Shown here: in pieces, positions 49,713-59,559 of the stretch
Layout: every line of letters begins with the position of its first letter
Position numbering within the stretch: the first letter of the stretch is position 1
Source of the DNA: Sinonovacula constricta
Taxonomy: Eukaryota > Mollusca > Bivalvia > Cardiida > Solecurtidae
Assembly (NCBI GenBank): GCA_007844125.1
Contig: CM017558.1
Span: 44,420,460 to 44,484,459 of the forward strand
Direction: 5' to 3'
DNA: 64,000 nt
Program-made: the position numbers and the translations under genes
Notes under the pieces: generated by a model
Told to the model about the DNA's origin: nothing
The model's database searches: none
What the model saw: only the letters and a program-made list of their open reading frames with translations

Positions 49713-50804
49713 TATGAGTATGCTTCATTGAAACAATTTGATAGCATTATTCATGAGAAAAAAAAATCAAACATATCGTTGACATATTTAAGTTGCATTG
49801 TTGTGACAAATACGCCGTTTCTAGAGCTTTGAGACGATCCCTAGGTGACGTTTATCACGTGATCCGCTATACCCTAAAGTGATCCGCAACTACCCAAATT
49901 GATACATATCAAAAAGTGAAGTGTTTGCAAAGAAATATACGTCCGAGATTAAAATGGTTAGCATTTTTGGAAAGAGGGCATTTTTTGCAATGTAAATGCA
50001 TATTCTGTATTTTGAAAACACTTTTCGCTAATGCGTATGCAGCGAAAATGTCGTTAGTGATCCGCTACACCCCAAACGACTGTACTTTCATTTTCTTACT
50101 CAACGTCATATATGTCTTCAACTATTTATTAAGGCTGTTAGCTTGTTTAACAATTTTCTTTTAGATTTAACAACATCACAACAACATAATAGATTTTTGA
50201 ACATATAACATTTTTCATGGGTAAAGTGAAAATAAGTAATAATAAATTGTTTTGCTTGTTCTTATTTTAAAAACAATACATAATGACTTAATAAGAGTAA
50301 ATGAGGCTTTGTTAAACAATGGAAGAAATGGAGTGAAACATGTTGTTAACTTGTGTAAACGAACTTGTACAAAATATCCCTTAAAATAAAAATACCCCAT
50401 ACAAATACAACAACTACTTCTAGTAGAAATGCCACAATGAGTGGATAATCCCTTTAGTTTCACATCACTGTTGTAGGGAAACTAATTATTTAAACAAGTT
50501 AAATCTTCATTTGTTGTGTAATTTACATTTTGTGACTATAGATTATTAATACTAGAAACAAATACATGTTACTTCAGTCTGGTATTGTTCAATTTGTTCA
50601 TCACATACGCTAGCTATTAAGCCAACGGCTCGTTTTTATTTATAAACAACTGGATGACGAAACACGCTGTCAAAGTTTTGGATTTTTTTGTTTTGACATT
50701 AAGATGACATCATGTTGTAACGAGCACAAGTCGTAAATAATGCTTAGCTGAACATCTTTCTTTTCATGCATTATAATTTTGTAACATTGTTCACAAGTTC
50801 TTAC

Positions 50805-50849
50805 CGCTTGAATAGCACGGGCAGTCAAAAGAGCCACTTCGTCAGCCAT
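50805..50849 (-). CDS. RARS1: RARS1 exon 1 (start codon)
   Basis: Encodes the first 15 residues, MADEVALLTARAIQA, the start of the N-terminal helix that in animal ArgRS takes part in the multi-synthetase complex. The ATG at 50847-50849 sits in AACATGG, with A at -3 and G at +4, a good start context. An upstream in-frame GTG exists but needs no invoking. The exon ends in phase 0 at GCG followed by the donor GTAAG, and joins in frame to exon 2 (EAEIAALEAE). Short first exons are normal for this gene, but a 15-residue exon cannot be identified alone; the assignment rests on phase, position and the heptad-like continuation into exon 2. Confidence 0.75.
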
Positions 50850-51100
50850 GTTGCCGGTATTGAAAAGGTTGGACTCCACTAAGTGTTCAGTATACTAAGG
50901 TCGAACTACACTAAAGTACGTACAATAAAAGAAAACGATAGCTCTACACAAGAGCATTAGGTTTGACTGTAAGAAGTTACATCTCACCTCCAAAGGTATA
51001 TATATATATATACTATATAATACTTTGTCGTTGATAGATACATTGTTCTTAGTAACAACTAGTTTTGCAATAACTAAAAAGTAATACAATTGTTATAAAA
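50850..51100 (-). promoter_or_regulatory. presumed RARS1 5' UTR and promoter region
   Basis: Sequence immediately upstream of the RARS1 start codon. I see no TATA box or pronounced CpG island and no clear initiator; the region contains an AT dinucleotide run near 50999-51017. The label rests only on position before the first coding exon. An additional non-coding first exon further upstream cannot be excluded. Confidence 0.3.
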
Positions 51101-52324
51101 AATGTGATACCGTTTACACAGTGAAAAGAGAATTGCAATAAAAACAGCATAGTAGAGTTAATAAACTTGATTTTTAATTGAAATGTTATTCTTAAATCAC
51201 TTGCTTGTACATACTGAAGGGCAAGTTTTCACTTGCCACTGACCGTAACCGAGAATTGCATTAACCCCGCCAATAAAACTACTAATTTAGTATTCTTTAC
51301 TAAAATATAATGAATTAACTCACCGCTTTAACGCATGTTTTGATTTAATAAATGTAAGGACTGAGGGGCATTTTAGAAATATACAGCAGTCACATAAAGT
51401 TACCCGACTTTAAAACTATTAACTTTGACAAAATAAAATAAGTTTCTGAAAAAAAAGGCAAGACATATATAGCAAGCAGACTGTACCGAGTGATATGTCG
51501 CATGTCCCTCCGTTAAAAGAAAATGCTTCCAATATTCTGTTCCGTGTAATTACTAGTTTTTGTTTGCTGTTGTTGTTGTTTCGAATTATAAAATCAAGAA
51601 AGTATCAAGAACCTATAAACAAAGGACGGGTAAATAAAGTAGTTAATCCAAGACTTGTGTTCACATGCGTGCGTGCGTGCGCGCGTGTGTTTGTTGTGTT
51701 AATATATATTTGGACTGTTAAACAGCAATTTTATCTTTATTTATTATTTTATAGGGTAATATTAATACGGGGATTGAAACCATTTTAAATTTACGCACCT
51801 TCAAATTTAAAAATCACGGACCAGTCTACGACAGTTTAATGGTTTTTACCTTGTCAGAGGTTGAGACTTAATTAAATAAATACTTAAATGTTGACACCGT
51901 GCGAATCTTTATTCGTATTTTGTTAAAATGGAACACCCAAATTGTTTTCTGTGGATGATTTTTTGATTGAAAAAACATTTCTTCATTTGGAAACGGGTCT
52001 ATTTATAAGATACAGCCGCCAGGTGGATGCTTTGTTTGCAGTCGTTATGACATACAACACATGAGCACAGCGTCTGTAGTCATAAGACCGATTAATTGAT
52101 TCCAGTCCACGGGTTGTCGAATCTGTTGGACATTTATATTAATTGTTCAAATATTACATATTGCTCAGTAGTAAATTAGAAGAGTTGATTTAAGTAACAG
52201 TTGAATTTCTGACAGTTAACTATCAACGAAAGCAAATAACAAAGCAATGAAATAGCAGCAAATATTTTGCAGATATTTAAATATAATATACGATTTTATT
52301 AATTTAATAAAATTAAACTATTAT

Positions 52325-52505
52325 GAATACTGTAGAGGCGTTGGGGGTCAGGTTGTAGACTCGTGGGACTTGTACTTCCTTTGACTGCTTGCCTCCATTC
52401 ATCTTCCAGCTGACCTGCTGTGCACTAGTGGTTCTGTTCAGACATTTGTCTGGGGTCTTCCTCCACCACATTAGCTGGACGTCGATATGTTGACCCTGCA
52501 TGTGT
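52325..52505 (+). mobile_element. SINE-like family C, copy 3 (opposite orientation)
   Basis: The minus strand carries the family C body (AGACCCCAGACAAATGTCTG, AACCACTAGTGCACAG, GGTCAGCTGGAAGATGAATG). A 92-codon minus-strand ORF here is explained by this element. Confidence 0.55.
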
Positions 52506-52557
52506 CGCTCCGATGTATAACAAAAAGCAAAACCAATGTATACACAATTAAAAAAAT

Positions 52558-52565
52558 AAAAAAAA
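52558..52565 (-). terminator. Pol III T-run terminator of tRNA copy 1
   Basis: Eight consecutive T on the minus strand, one base after the discriminator of the tRNA-like gene. Confidence 0.55.
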
Positions 52566-52566
52566 T

Positions 52567-52641
52567 GGGCCGATGAGGGACTTGAACCCACAACCTTCGC
52601 CTTAGAGGGGCGATGCTCTAATCCAGTTGAGCTAACCGGCC
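52567..52641 (-). tRNA. tRNA-Arg(TCT)-like gene, copy 1
   Basis: Cloverleaf of 74 nt plus a C discriminator. Acceptor GGCCGGT pairs with ATCGGCC (one G-T). The D-arm GCTC/GAGC, anticodon stem TCGCC/GGCGA, 5-nt variable loop and T-loop TTCAAGT are all present; the T-stem has one T-T mismatch. The 7-nt anticodon loop is CCTCTAA, giving anticodon TCT (Arg) but with C instead of the near-universal T at position 33. A-box TAGCTCAACTGG and B-box GGTTCAAGTCC are good. A run of eight T follows the 3' end as a Pol III terminator. C33 and C73 make function uncertain. Confidence 0.6.
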
Positions 52642-53000
52642 TTCGCGACGTTCCGAGTCACTTTTAACCATTTATAACAAAACATCGACAACTGCAATAA
52701 CCGCGATTGATTGCATCATACATGTTGCTTTTTTTCACGGGAGACAACCAGTTATATACTATTAATTTCGAACTAAGTTAGCGTTCTTCGTTTGAAGAGT
52801 CCAAAGCTATTATTTATGACTGCTTTAGATAATACTGATAATTTCAAGCAAATACGGTGTATTTTAATAATTAGCGTGATAACTTCGAGTTATTACGAAA
52901 GCAACCACCCGCGAGCCTGTATTTTACACAAACCTTCCGATTAGAGTGGTATTAAGCATGCTATGCCTTCCTCCTGCCATATATGGTCGGCTCTCGGTCG
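52642..53000. repeat. duplicated flank of the tRNA-like gene, copy 1
   Basis: Homologous to 55299-55442 (shared CTGCAATAACCGCGAT, GATTGCATCAT and CATGTTGCTTTTT blocks and a GAACTRAGTTAGCG block). More patchily it matches 55560-56400, for example GCATGCTATGCCTTCCTCC against 56343-56366. An old segmental duplication of about 0.4 kb, interrupted in copy 2 by another repeat. Confidence 0.7.
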
Positions 53001-53574
53001 TCTCAATGAGATCATTTGTATAATCAACCACGACTCTTTTTTTCAGAAAAACAGTTGAAATTTAATTGAATGTGCTTTTTCAGTGAAATGCTTGGGAAAG
53101 CTCTTTATCTACATACGGCATATTTGTTTATTCTTTGTACGTAAGTACATCACGGTTGAGGAAGCAAATAATGATATGACACATATATGGAAGCTGCACG
53201 TTTCAAATAGTCAAACAGCAATACAACGTGTAATTATTATATTTTTCAACCGAAATCGCACTTTCTCCAAACTCGTCCAGTTTCTTCACCATAAGATGAA
53301 CCAAGGTAATTGTAAAAAAAACGAAAAGAATATAGTCAGCAGATAACTAACAATCTGTCGATTTGTTATGTCATTAACAACACTTCGAAAAGAATGAAGT
53401 TTTACAGAATCTTATTTTGTCTGTTAACTGTATTTGTATCAGATAATGTCTTAATGGCATTTTCCAACTCTGTTCTGTGATACAGAGTATTGTTGTACCT
53501 TATGGAGAGCTCCATACTGAGACTGAACAAGGATGATACAGATGCAAATCGTAACCTTAAAGATAATATCTGAA

Positions 53575-53731
53575 AGATTGTCTATATCAAATACATGTAA
53601 CAATATCTGACCCAAGATTGTCTATATCAAATACATGTAACAATATCTGACCCAAGATTGTCTATATCAAATACATGTAACAATATCTGACCCAAGATTG
53701 TCTATATCAAATACATGTAACAATATCTGAC
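53575..53731. repeat. 40-bp minisatellite, four units
   Basis: Four near-perfect copies of AGATTGTCTATATCAAATAC followed by ATGTAACAATATCTGACCCA. Confidence 0.95.
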
Positions 53732-53884
53732 GATTGTTTGAGGTATTTGTGCATTACTTCTACAGAAACGCACACTTTATTCTTAACAAAGACAATTATG
53801 AAAACTACACAGAGTGTAAGACAGTACAACTTGTTTGGAAAATAAATCACCCTGAATGTTAATTCTTTCCAAATCTATAAATAA

Positions 53885-54110
53885 GAACTGCTGAGAATTC
53901 TGCCAAAATAGACATCGACGTCAGAGCGGATCAACAGGCTGATGATATAAAGTGAGCTCAAATATAAGTGGTCACGTGGTTTTCTTAGTTTAAAAATAGC
54001 TAAGTGTGCTCAGATAGGAAACACATGTTTCTTATGGCGATTGTGATGCTGTGCTTCACTTTTCACATAGACGTAGGGCATCAATAAACAAACATTTGTG
54101 AGATCTGTTC
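53885..54110 (-). repeat. dispersed repeat family D, inverted copy
   Basis: On the minus strand it shares CTACGTCTATGTGAAAAGTG with 55700 and AAACATGTGTTTCC, AAAACCACGTG and CCGCTCTGACGTCGATGTC with 56610-56715. Family not identified. Confidence 0.6.
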
Positions 54111-54208
54111 AGGTGACAGTATTGTATTTGGTCGTTTGAGGAAAAACATTTTGTTCCAAACTATCGAATACCACCTAAATATGTCGACAGTAGTCGTCTA
54201 ACCACTCA

Positions 54209-54567
54209 GTGTTAGATCATGCTGTGTTAGATCATGGTGTGTAAGATCATGGTGTGTAAGATCATGGTGTGTAAGATCATGGTGTGTAAGATCATGCTGT
54301 GTTAGATCATGCTGTGTTAGATCATGGTGTGTAAGATCATGGTGTGTAAGATCATGGTGTGTAAGATCATGGTGTGTTAGATCATGCTGTGTTAGATCAT
54401 GGTGTGTAAGATCATGGTGTGTAAGATCATGGTGTGTAAGATCATGGTGTGTAAGATCATGCTGTGTTAGATCATGGTGTGTAAGATCATGGTGTGTTAG
54501 ATCATGCTGTGTTAGATCATGCTGTGTTAGATCATGGTGTGTAAGATCATGCTTTGTTAGATCATGC
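54209..54567. repeat. 15-bp minisatellite, block 1
   Basis: 24 units alternating irregularly between GTTAGATCATGCTGT and GTAAGATCATGGTGT. The minus-strand His/Asp/Leu/Thr repeat ORF is an artefact of the 15-bp (five-codon) period. Confidence 0.95.
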
Positions 54568-54844
54568 ATCCTAAGGTTGAGTGAGATTTGTTTTCTTAAA
54601 GAAACAAACGCGAACATAGAAATCAGATATAACTTAGAATGTCGTTATGAGGCAAGTTTTAATATACCCACATTTCTACTGTCACAATTTTTGTGTGTTT
54701 AACTGTTTATAGTCTACCATATTCCAAGAAGGTTATCAGTTCTACTAATTAAATTGTCCGAAATCACTTTCATTTGTCACAAACCAAACTATGAGAAAAA
54801 TCGAAGTTGACTAGGTAAATTTGATCTAAATAAAACATAACTAT

Positions 54845-54953
54845 GTAAGATCATGGTGTGTAAGATCATGCTGTGTTAGATCATGGTGTGTAAGATCATG
54901 GTGTGTAAGATCATGCTGTGTTAGATCATGCTGTGTTAGATCATGCTGTGTTA
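54845..54953. repeat. 15-bp minisatellite, block 2
   Basis: Seven units of the same 15-bp repeat as block 1, separated from it by about 280 bp of unrelated sequence. Confidence 0.93.
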
Positions 54954-55207
54954 AATAGATTTCTATTTCCGCGGGATGAAAAAAACCCTACATGGTCTTG
55001 ATAAAAATTTTAAGGCGAGCGCAAGCTATCTGACGCTTATTGAACATCCTTTAGAAGCAATTTCTTGACTGATAGGTTTGTAATTAGATTAAGCTGTGTT
55101 CAAATTAATTTGGGAATATTGTTTAAATTAACATATTTTTTTAAAAAGGTTATGATTAGCCAAAATAAAATTATAGGTTCTACTATTGGACAATAAAATA
55201 GGAAAGG

Positions 55208-55216
55208 AAAAAAAAA
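55208..55216 (-). terminator. Pol III T-run terminator of tRNA copy 2
   Basis: Nine consecutive T on the minus strand, eight bases after the tRNA 3' end. Confidence 0.55.
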
Positions 55217-55223
55217 TCAACTA

Positions 55224-55298
55224 GGGCCGATGAGGGACTTGAACCCACAACCTTCGCCTTAGAGGGGCGATGCTCTAATCCAGTTGAGCTAACCGGCC
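55224..55298 (-). tRNA. tRNA-Arg(TCT)-like gene, copy 2
   Basis: Identical over all 75 nt to the copy at 52567-52641, with the same C33 and T-stem mismatch, although its flanks have clearly diverged. A nine-T run at 55208-55216 follows the 3' end. The region upstream (plus-strand right side to about 55442) is homologous to that of copy 1, showing that the tRNA and its 5' flank were duplicated together. Confidence 0.6.
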
Positions 55299-55599
55299 TT
55301 CGCGATAGATCCACTCAGTTTTAACAATTTATAACAAAACATTGACACCTGCAATAACCGCGATCGATTGCATCATGCATGTTGCTTTTTCATGGGAGGC
55401 AACTAAGTACGTACGTTATTTATCTCGAACTGAGTTAGCGCCCATGTTTGTAAAAAAAAAATCTCGATTTTTGAATATGCTTGCAAAGGAACTTATCAAT
55501 TAAAAAAAAAAAAGTAATAATTAACTTTTTAGTAAATGTGACATATTTTATTTAGGAACACGATTCTTTCTTATCATGAAAGCAAACTGCTATAAATAG

Positions 55600-55800
55600 G
55601 TCCCTTAAAGGTGCTATCCGGCAGTTTGAGTCATTTATTTTCTCTCAAACAACAAAGTAAATCATTGCTGCCCGAAGAAATCCCGAAAAGTTCTGTTGAT
55701 TGAAGTCCTACGTCTATGTGAAAAGTGAACTATAACGCTCCATTCGTCATTTACCACATTTAAGCAGAGCTTCTGATTAAAGTGATATTGATGATATTGT
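55600..55800 (+). repeat. dispersed repeat family D, copy
   Basis: Starts AAGGTGCTATCCGGCAG and includes TTGAAGTCCTACGTCTATG; homologous to 56477-56660. Interrupts the tRNA-flank duplication. Confidence 0.6.
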
Positions 55801-56151
55801 TTAATTTATACAAGTGTGGCTTACATCAAAGTGCTTAGCATTTATTACTACGACATATGTAACAGTTTTTCAATAATAAATGCAGAAACAAAATATTAGA
55901 TGAAATAATCTGATGATCCCAGCCATTGGGTCACTTGTATATTTAATCTTGACATTTCTACCTGGTTTGATTTCTTTATACACAGGCACATTTTGAATTA
56001 CCTATTCAGTATAATATATGGGGTTTGTTAGGGATAAAGTCTTAATATTTACATGCACCGCATGCTGCAACGTGCACCAGATGGGTCAATATAAGAGTGT
56101 AAAATATGTCATTAATAGACTGTTGTGCGTCGCAAGCGGTCCTAAAATGTG

Positions 56152-56152
<1 letters not shown>

Positions 56153-56183
<31 letters not shown>
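56153..56183. repeat. TGTC microsatellite
   Basis: Perfect TGTC run. Confidence 0.95.
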
Positions 56184-56476
56184 TATCGTGACCAGCATGT
56201 GCCAAACATGATAGGCCTTATTATAAAACTGCTCCTCGTATACGCCGAGAAAATATTTCACATTTAAAGCGTTGCATTAGAAAAAAGTATAGTGTATACA
56301 AGCAAATGGGATCTAAGTTAGCCATTTAAAATATTGTAACCATGCTTTATATCATGCATTCCTCCTACCATATGGTGCTGGCTGTCGGTCTGGCGCTCAG
56401 CTAAGACAACACAAGCAACAATACCCATACCTAAAACTATAACTTATATCTGACAGCATTTATACACAAAGCAATA

Positions 56477-56690
56477 AGGTACTATCCAATAATTTGGACC
56501 ATTGGTTTAGCAAATAGCCAAATTAATTGTTGTTACCCAAAAAGATTTCCGAAATGATGTTTATTGATGTCCTATATCTTTGTGAGAAATAAAGCATATA
56601 CTCGTCATTACAAACATGTATTTCCGAACAGAGCCTCGTTCCACTGTTTTTATGTAAGAAAATCACGTCCGGGAATTCCGCTCTGACATC
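56477..56690 (+). repeat. dispersed repeat family D, copy
   Basis: AAGGTACTATCCAATAA, TTGATGTCCTATATCTTTG and GGGAATTCCGCTCTGACATC; the last block leads into the GACATC minisatellite. Confidence 0.6.
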
Positions 56691-56857
56691 CATATCGACA
56701 TCCATATCGCACTGACATCCATATCGACATCCATATCGCGCTGACATCCATATCGACATCCATATCGCTCTGACATCCATATCGACATCCATATCGCTCT
56801 GACATCCATATCGACATCCATATCGCTCTGACATCCATATCGTTCTGACATCCATAT
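56686..56857. repeat. GACATCCATATC minisatellite
   Basis: 12-bp core GACATCCATATC, mostly paired and followed by a G(C/T)(A/G)CT spacer, about 13 cores. It produces overlapping minus-strand ORFs rich in Met-Asp-Val that are not genes. Confidence 0.93.
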
Positions 56858-57275
56858 CTAGTTTTTGCAGTAATGACCACTCGCTTATTTTCGCATATAT
56901 GTCCATTTCTCCAGAACACGGGTTAGATAATATGTTACATGCATTCAACGCATGATCGTAAAATATGTTTGTGTTACAAATTTGGCTTTTTGGATGCAGC
57001 CGGTTGTCTGAGCGCTGGTTCCAGATTGAATGTGTTTGTTTGTCTGCATTTGGAGAGTAGGAAGTAAAAAGAGGAATCCATTTACACAGGTGTTTCAATG
57101 TCTTAGTATGGTATAAACTGCTTTATCCCTTAGCTTATTAGACTTATATTTTGAAGAATATTCGATGCAAAACATATAGTCTCTGATTGTTAAAACATAT
57201 TTCTAGACCAGAAAATGGAACAGCTCAATACGGATCACTATTTCTTCTCCCACCTCTCTTTCAGTCTGTTTTCGC

Positions 57276-57298
57276 CCCCCCCCCCCCCCCCCCCCCCC
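57276..57298. repeat. C homopolymer
   Basis: Run of C in otherwise unremarkable intergenic DNA. Confidence 0.95.
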
Positions 57299-57427
57299 AT
57301 CTCTCTCATCATGCTGCGCAAAAAGAAAAAAAAGTTGACAAATGTCAACTGCCAATAAGTTGACTACATGGCTGATTGTGAAACAACATCCTGATTTTAT
57401 TAAGAATACTCACTAGGCAATAAACTG

Positions 57428-58203
57428 AATGGTCTGATAATTTAACAACATGGATTAGTACCTTCGTGGCAATATATTGTCTAGAATGGTCTGATAATTT
57501 AACAACATGGATTAGTACCTTCATAGCAATATATTGGCTGGAATGATCTGATAATTTAACAACATGGATTAGTACCTTCGTGGCAATATATTGTCTAGAA
57601 TGGTCTGATAATTTAACAACATGGATTAGTACCTTCGTGGCATTATATTGTCTAGAATGGTCTGATAATTTAACAACATGGATTAGTACCTTCGTGGCAA
57701 TATAAATTGTTGTCTAGAATGGTCTGATAATTTAACAACATGGATTAGTACCTTCGTGGCAATATATTGTCTAGAATGGTCTGATAATTTAACAACATGG
57801 ATTAGTACCTTCGTGGCAATATATTGTCTAGAATGGTCTGATAATTTAACAACATGGATTAGTACCTTCGTGGCAATATAAATTGTTGTCTAGAATGGTC
57901 TGATAATTTAACAACATGGATTAGTACCTTCGTGGCAATATGAATTGTTGTCTAGAATGGTCTGATAATTTAACAACATGGATTAGTACCTTCGTGGCAA
58001 TATATTGGCTGGAATCATCTGATAATCAAACATCATTATAGTGTTTGATTAATGCCCACATGGCAAGAAATTGGTCTGATAATCAAACATCATTATAGCG
58101 TTAAGATTAATGCCCACATGGCAAGAAATTGGTCTGATATTTAAAACAACATTGTATTATTCGAAGAATAGACATGTCACAATGAATTGACTGGAATGGT
58201 TTA
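57428..58203. repeat. 57-61-bp minisatellite with a diverged right end
   Basis: Ten near-identical units (GATAATTTAACAACATGGAT, TAGTACCTTCGTGGCAATAT, TGTCTAGAATGGTCT) to 58017, some with an AATTGTTG insertion. Then about three clearly diverged units (GATAATCAAACATCATTATA, CCCACATGGCAAGAAATTGG) to 58203. Confidence 0.93.
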
Positions 58204-59559
58204 ATCATGTTATAAATTATTTGTATACACTTGTGTACTTAAATTAATATTTTCTTTATATTCTGGCATAAAGCTTAATTATTTGACAACATGATGGACT
58301 TTAAAATAAATACCAAAAATCAACATGAAAGATTGACCATGACATGTTGATTTTCAGTGTTATTATTAACTAGTCTCCTGTCCCAAATGATGTAGAAGCC
58401 AAACAGTGACTTTATTTGTGAGATGTTAGAGACGTAATTCCCTACGAAAGCATTCTGAGAAGCAACGTCATATCCTATGTATATATATATATATTTAAAA
58501 TAAATGTTGGGCAATAATTTACTAAAATATGGCCATGTAGCATTGTATGCTCTGCCAAGTGCCAATATGGAGATTAATTTTTTTAAACTGATAGTCTGAG
58601 AATTATCAGCATGGAAGTGCTTTGAAGAAATGTAATTTGGCTTTAAATTTAATTAACAGTTTACACGTGTTTCTTCTAATGTAAACTGCAATGTTTACAT
58701 TGTCAATAAACTACATTATGCATGTATATTTCAACATATTTATTTTTCAAATTTACTAACACTTACTTTATAAAATGACCCAATTTTCTTTTGATCTTAA
58801 TACTAAACCCATTCCCAACCTATTTTTTAGACTAATTTATGACAGATTTATATTCAACATTCAAGTTTCACTTGACTAAATCAATGTGTTGGCTACATTG
58901 ATTAAGACCATGTAATTGGTTGAATAAGTAAGTTGACATATATACCCTTGTTAATTGAATTTTAAATGCTTACTTAAATAACTATGCACCGTCTTTGATA
59001 AAATGTGCAATATATTTACAGTGTAAAATTCAATTATCTACTTATTGATAATAATTTGTAAAGTTAACAGTTTTTTACTTTACTTCAAAGTTTTAATATT
59101 ATAATGATATAGAATGTAATTGGAGTATCAAACAAACAACAAAATCTGTTTCTATGGTTACACACATTTTAATCTGTTATCAGTTGGGATGAAAAACTCT
59201 GTACATACAGTTACATTTCTTTACTGACTTTTAACATGTCTGTCAGTAAAACCCCAACAGAAAAATAACACATAAAGAATTGTCATATCTTGGAATACAA
59301 TAACCACTTTAAGAACACAATATACATTACCAAATATTTGCCCTCTTTAAATACTGATGAACATTTCCTTAGAATTGCTCATACATGCCTCCAATGTAAC
59401 TTTACTTGAAATATATAATGTATAAACAAAAAATGCAGAGATTCATTCTAATATCAAAAGTCAAGTATTTTGTAGTAAAATGCTACAATTTTAGAATTGC
59501 CAAGAAAATAACTGAGCTTAAATCTTAAATAACAAATTTCGTGGAATTGTTTAACAAAA
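58204..59559. other. intergenic, no feature recognised
   Basis: AT-rich DNA between the 57-bp minisatellite and the probable Shroom 3' UTR. Confidence 0.5.

Larger units (their letters stand above)
46911..50082. mobile_element. 3.2-kb TA-flanked DNA transposon (Tc1/mariner or pogo type) in RARS1 intron 1
   Basis: TA at 46909-46910 and 50083-50084. The 24-bp terminal inverted repeats begin CAGTTGTTTGGGGTGTAG on the left and CAGTCGTTTGGGGTGTAG on the right and differ at one base. A GGGTAT(T)GCGGATCA-type motif recurs near 46938 and 47311 and, inverted, near 49860 and 49879. No transposase of useful length was recognised, so it is either non-autonomous or decayed. It contains a G homopolymer at 47887-47911 and a possible captured exon at 48022-48210. 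Confidence 0.82.
23282..50849 (-). other. RARS1: RARS1 locus, 5' part: ten coding exons
   Basis: Cytosolic arginyl-tRNA synthetase, which charges tRNA-Arg with arginine using ATP. Ten exons, listed separately, join with consistent phases into about 450 residues: a leucine-zipper-like N terminus, the N-terminal tRNA-recognition domain, then the class I Rossmann catalytic domain with HVGH as the HIGH signature. All introns are GT-AG. Approximate intron sizes in order are 10.8, 1.1, 10.3, 0.42, 1.5, 0.52, 0.49, 0.51 and 0.53 kb. Exon 10 ends in VLGEDK, just before the KFKTRSG segment that stands in for the KMSKS loop in animal ArgRS. That segment, the rest of the catalytic core and the DALR anticodon-binding domain were not found in 1-23281 and presumably lie left of the window. 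Identity rests on recognised family sequence, not a database search. Confidence 0.92.

Noticed and set aside
52313..52591. 92-codon minus-strand ORF with an acceptor-like upstream site
   Set aside because: Its sequence matches SINE-like family C copies at 12350 and 17815.
54198..54617. 139-codon His-rich ORF
   Set aside because: Five-codon translation of the 15-bp minisatellite.
56523..57098. 191-codon minus-strand ORF and two overlapping ones rich in Met-Asp-Val
   Set aside because: Produced by the GACATCCATATC array; three frames are open because of the repeat.
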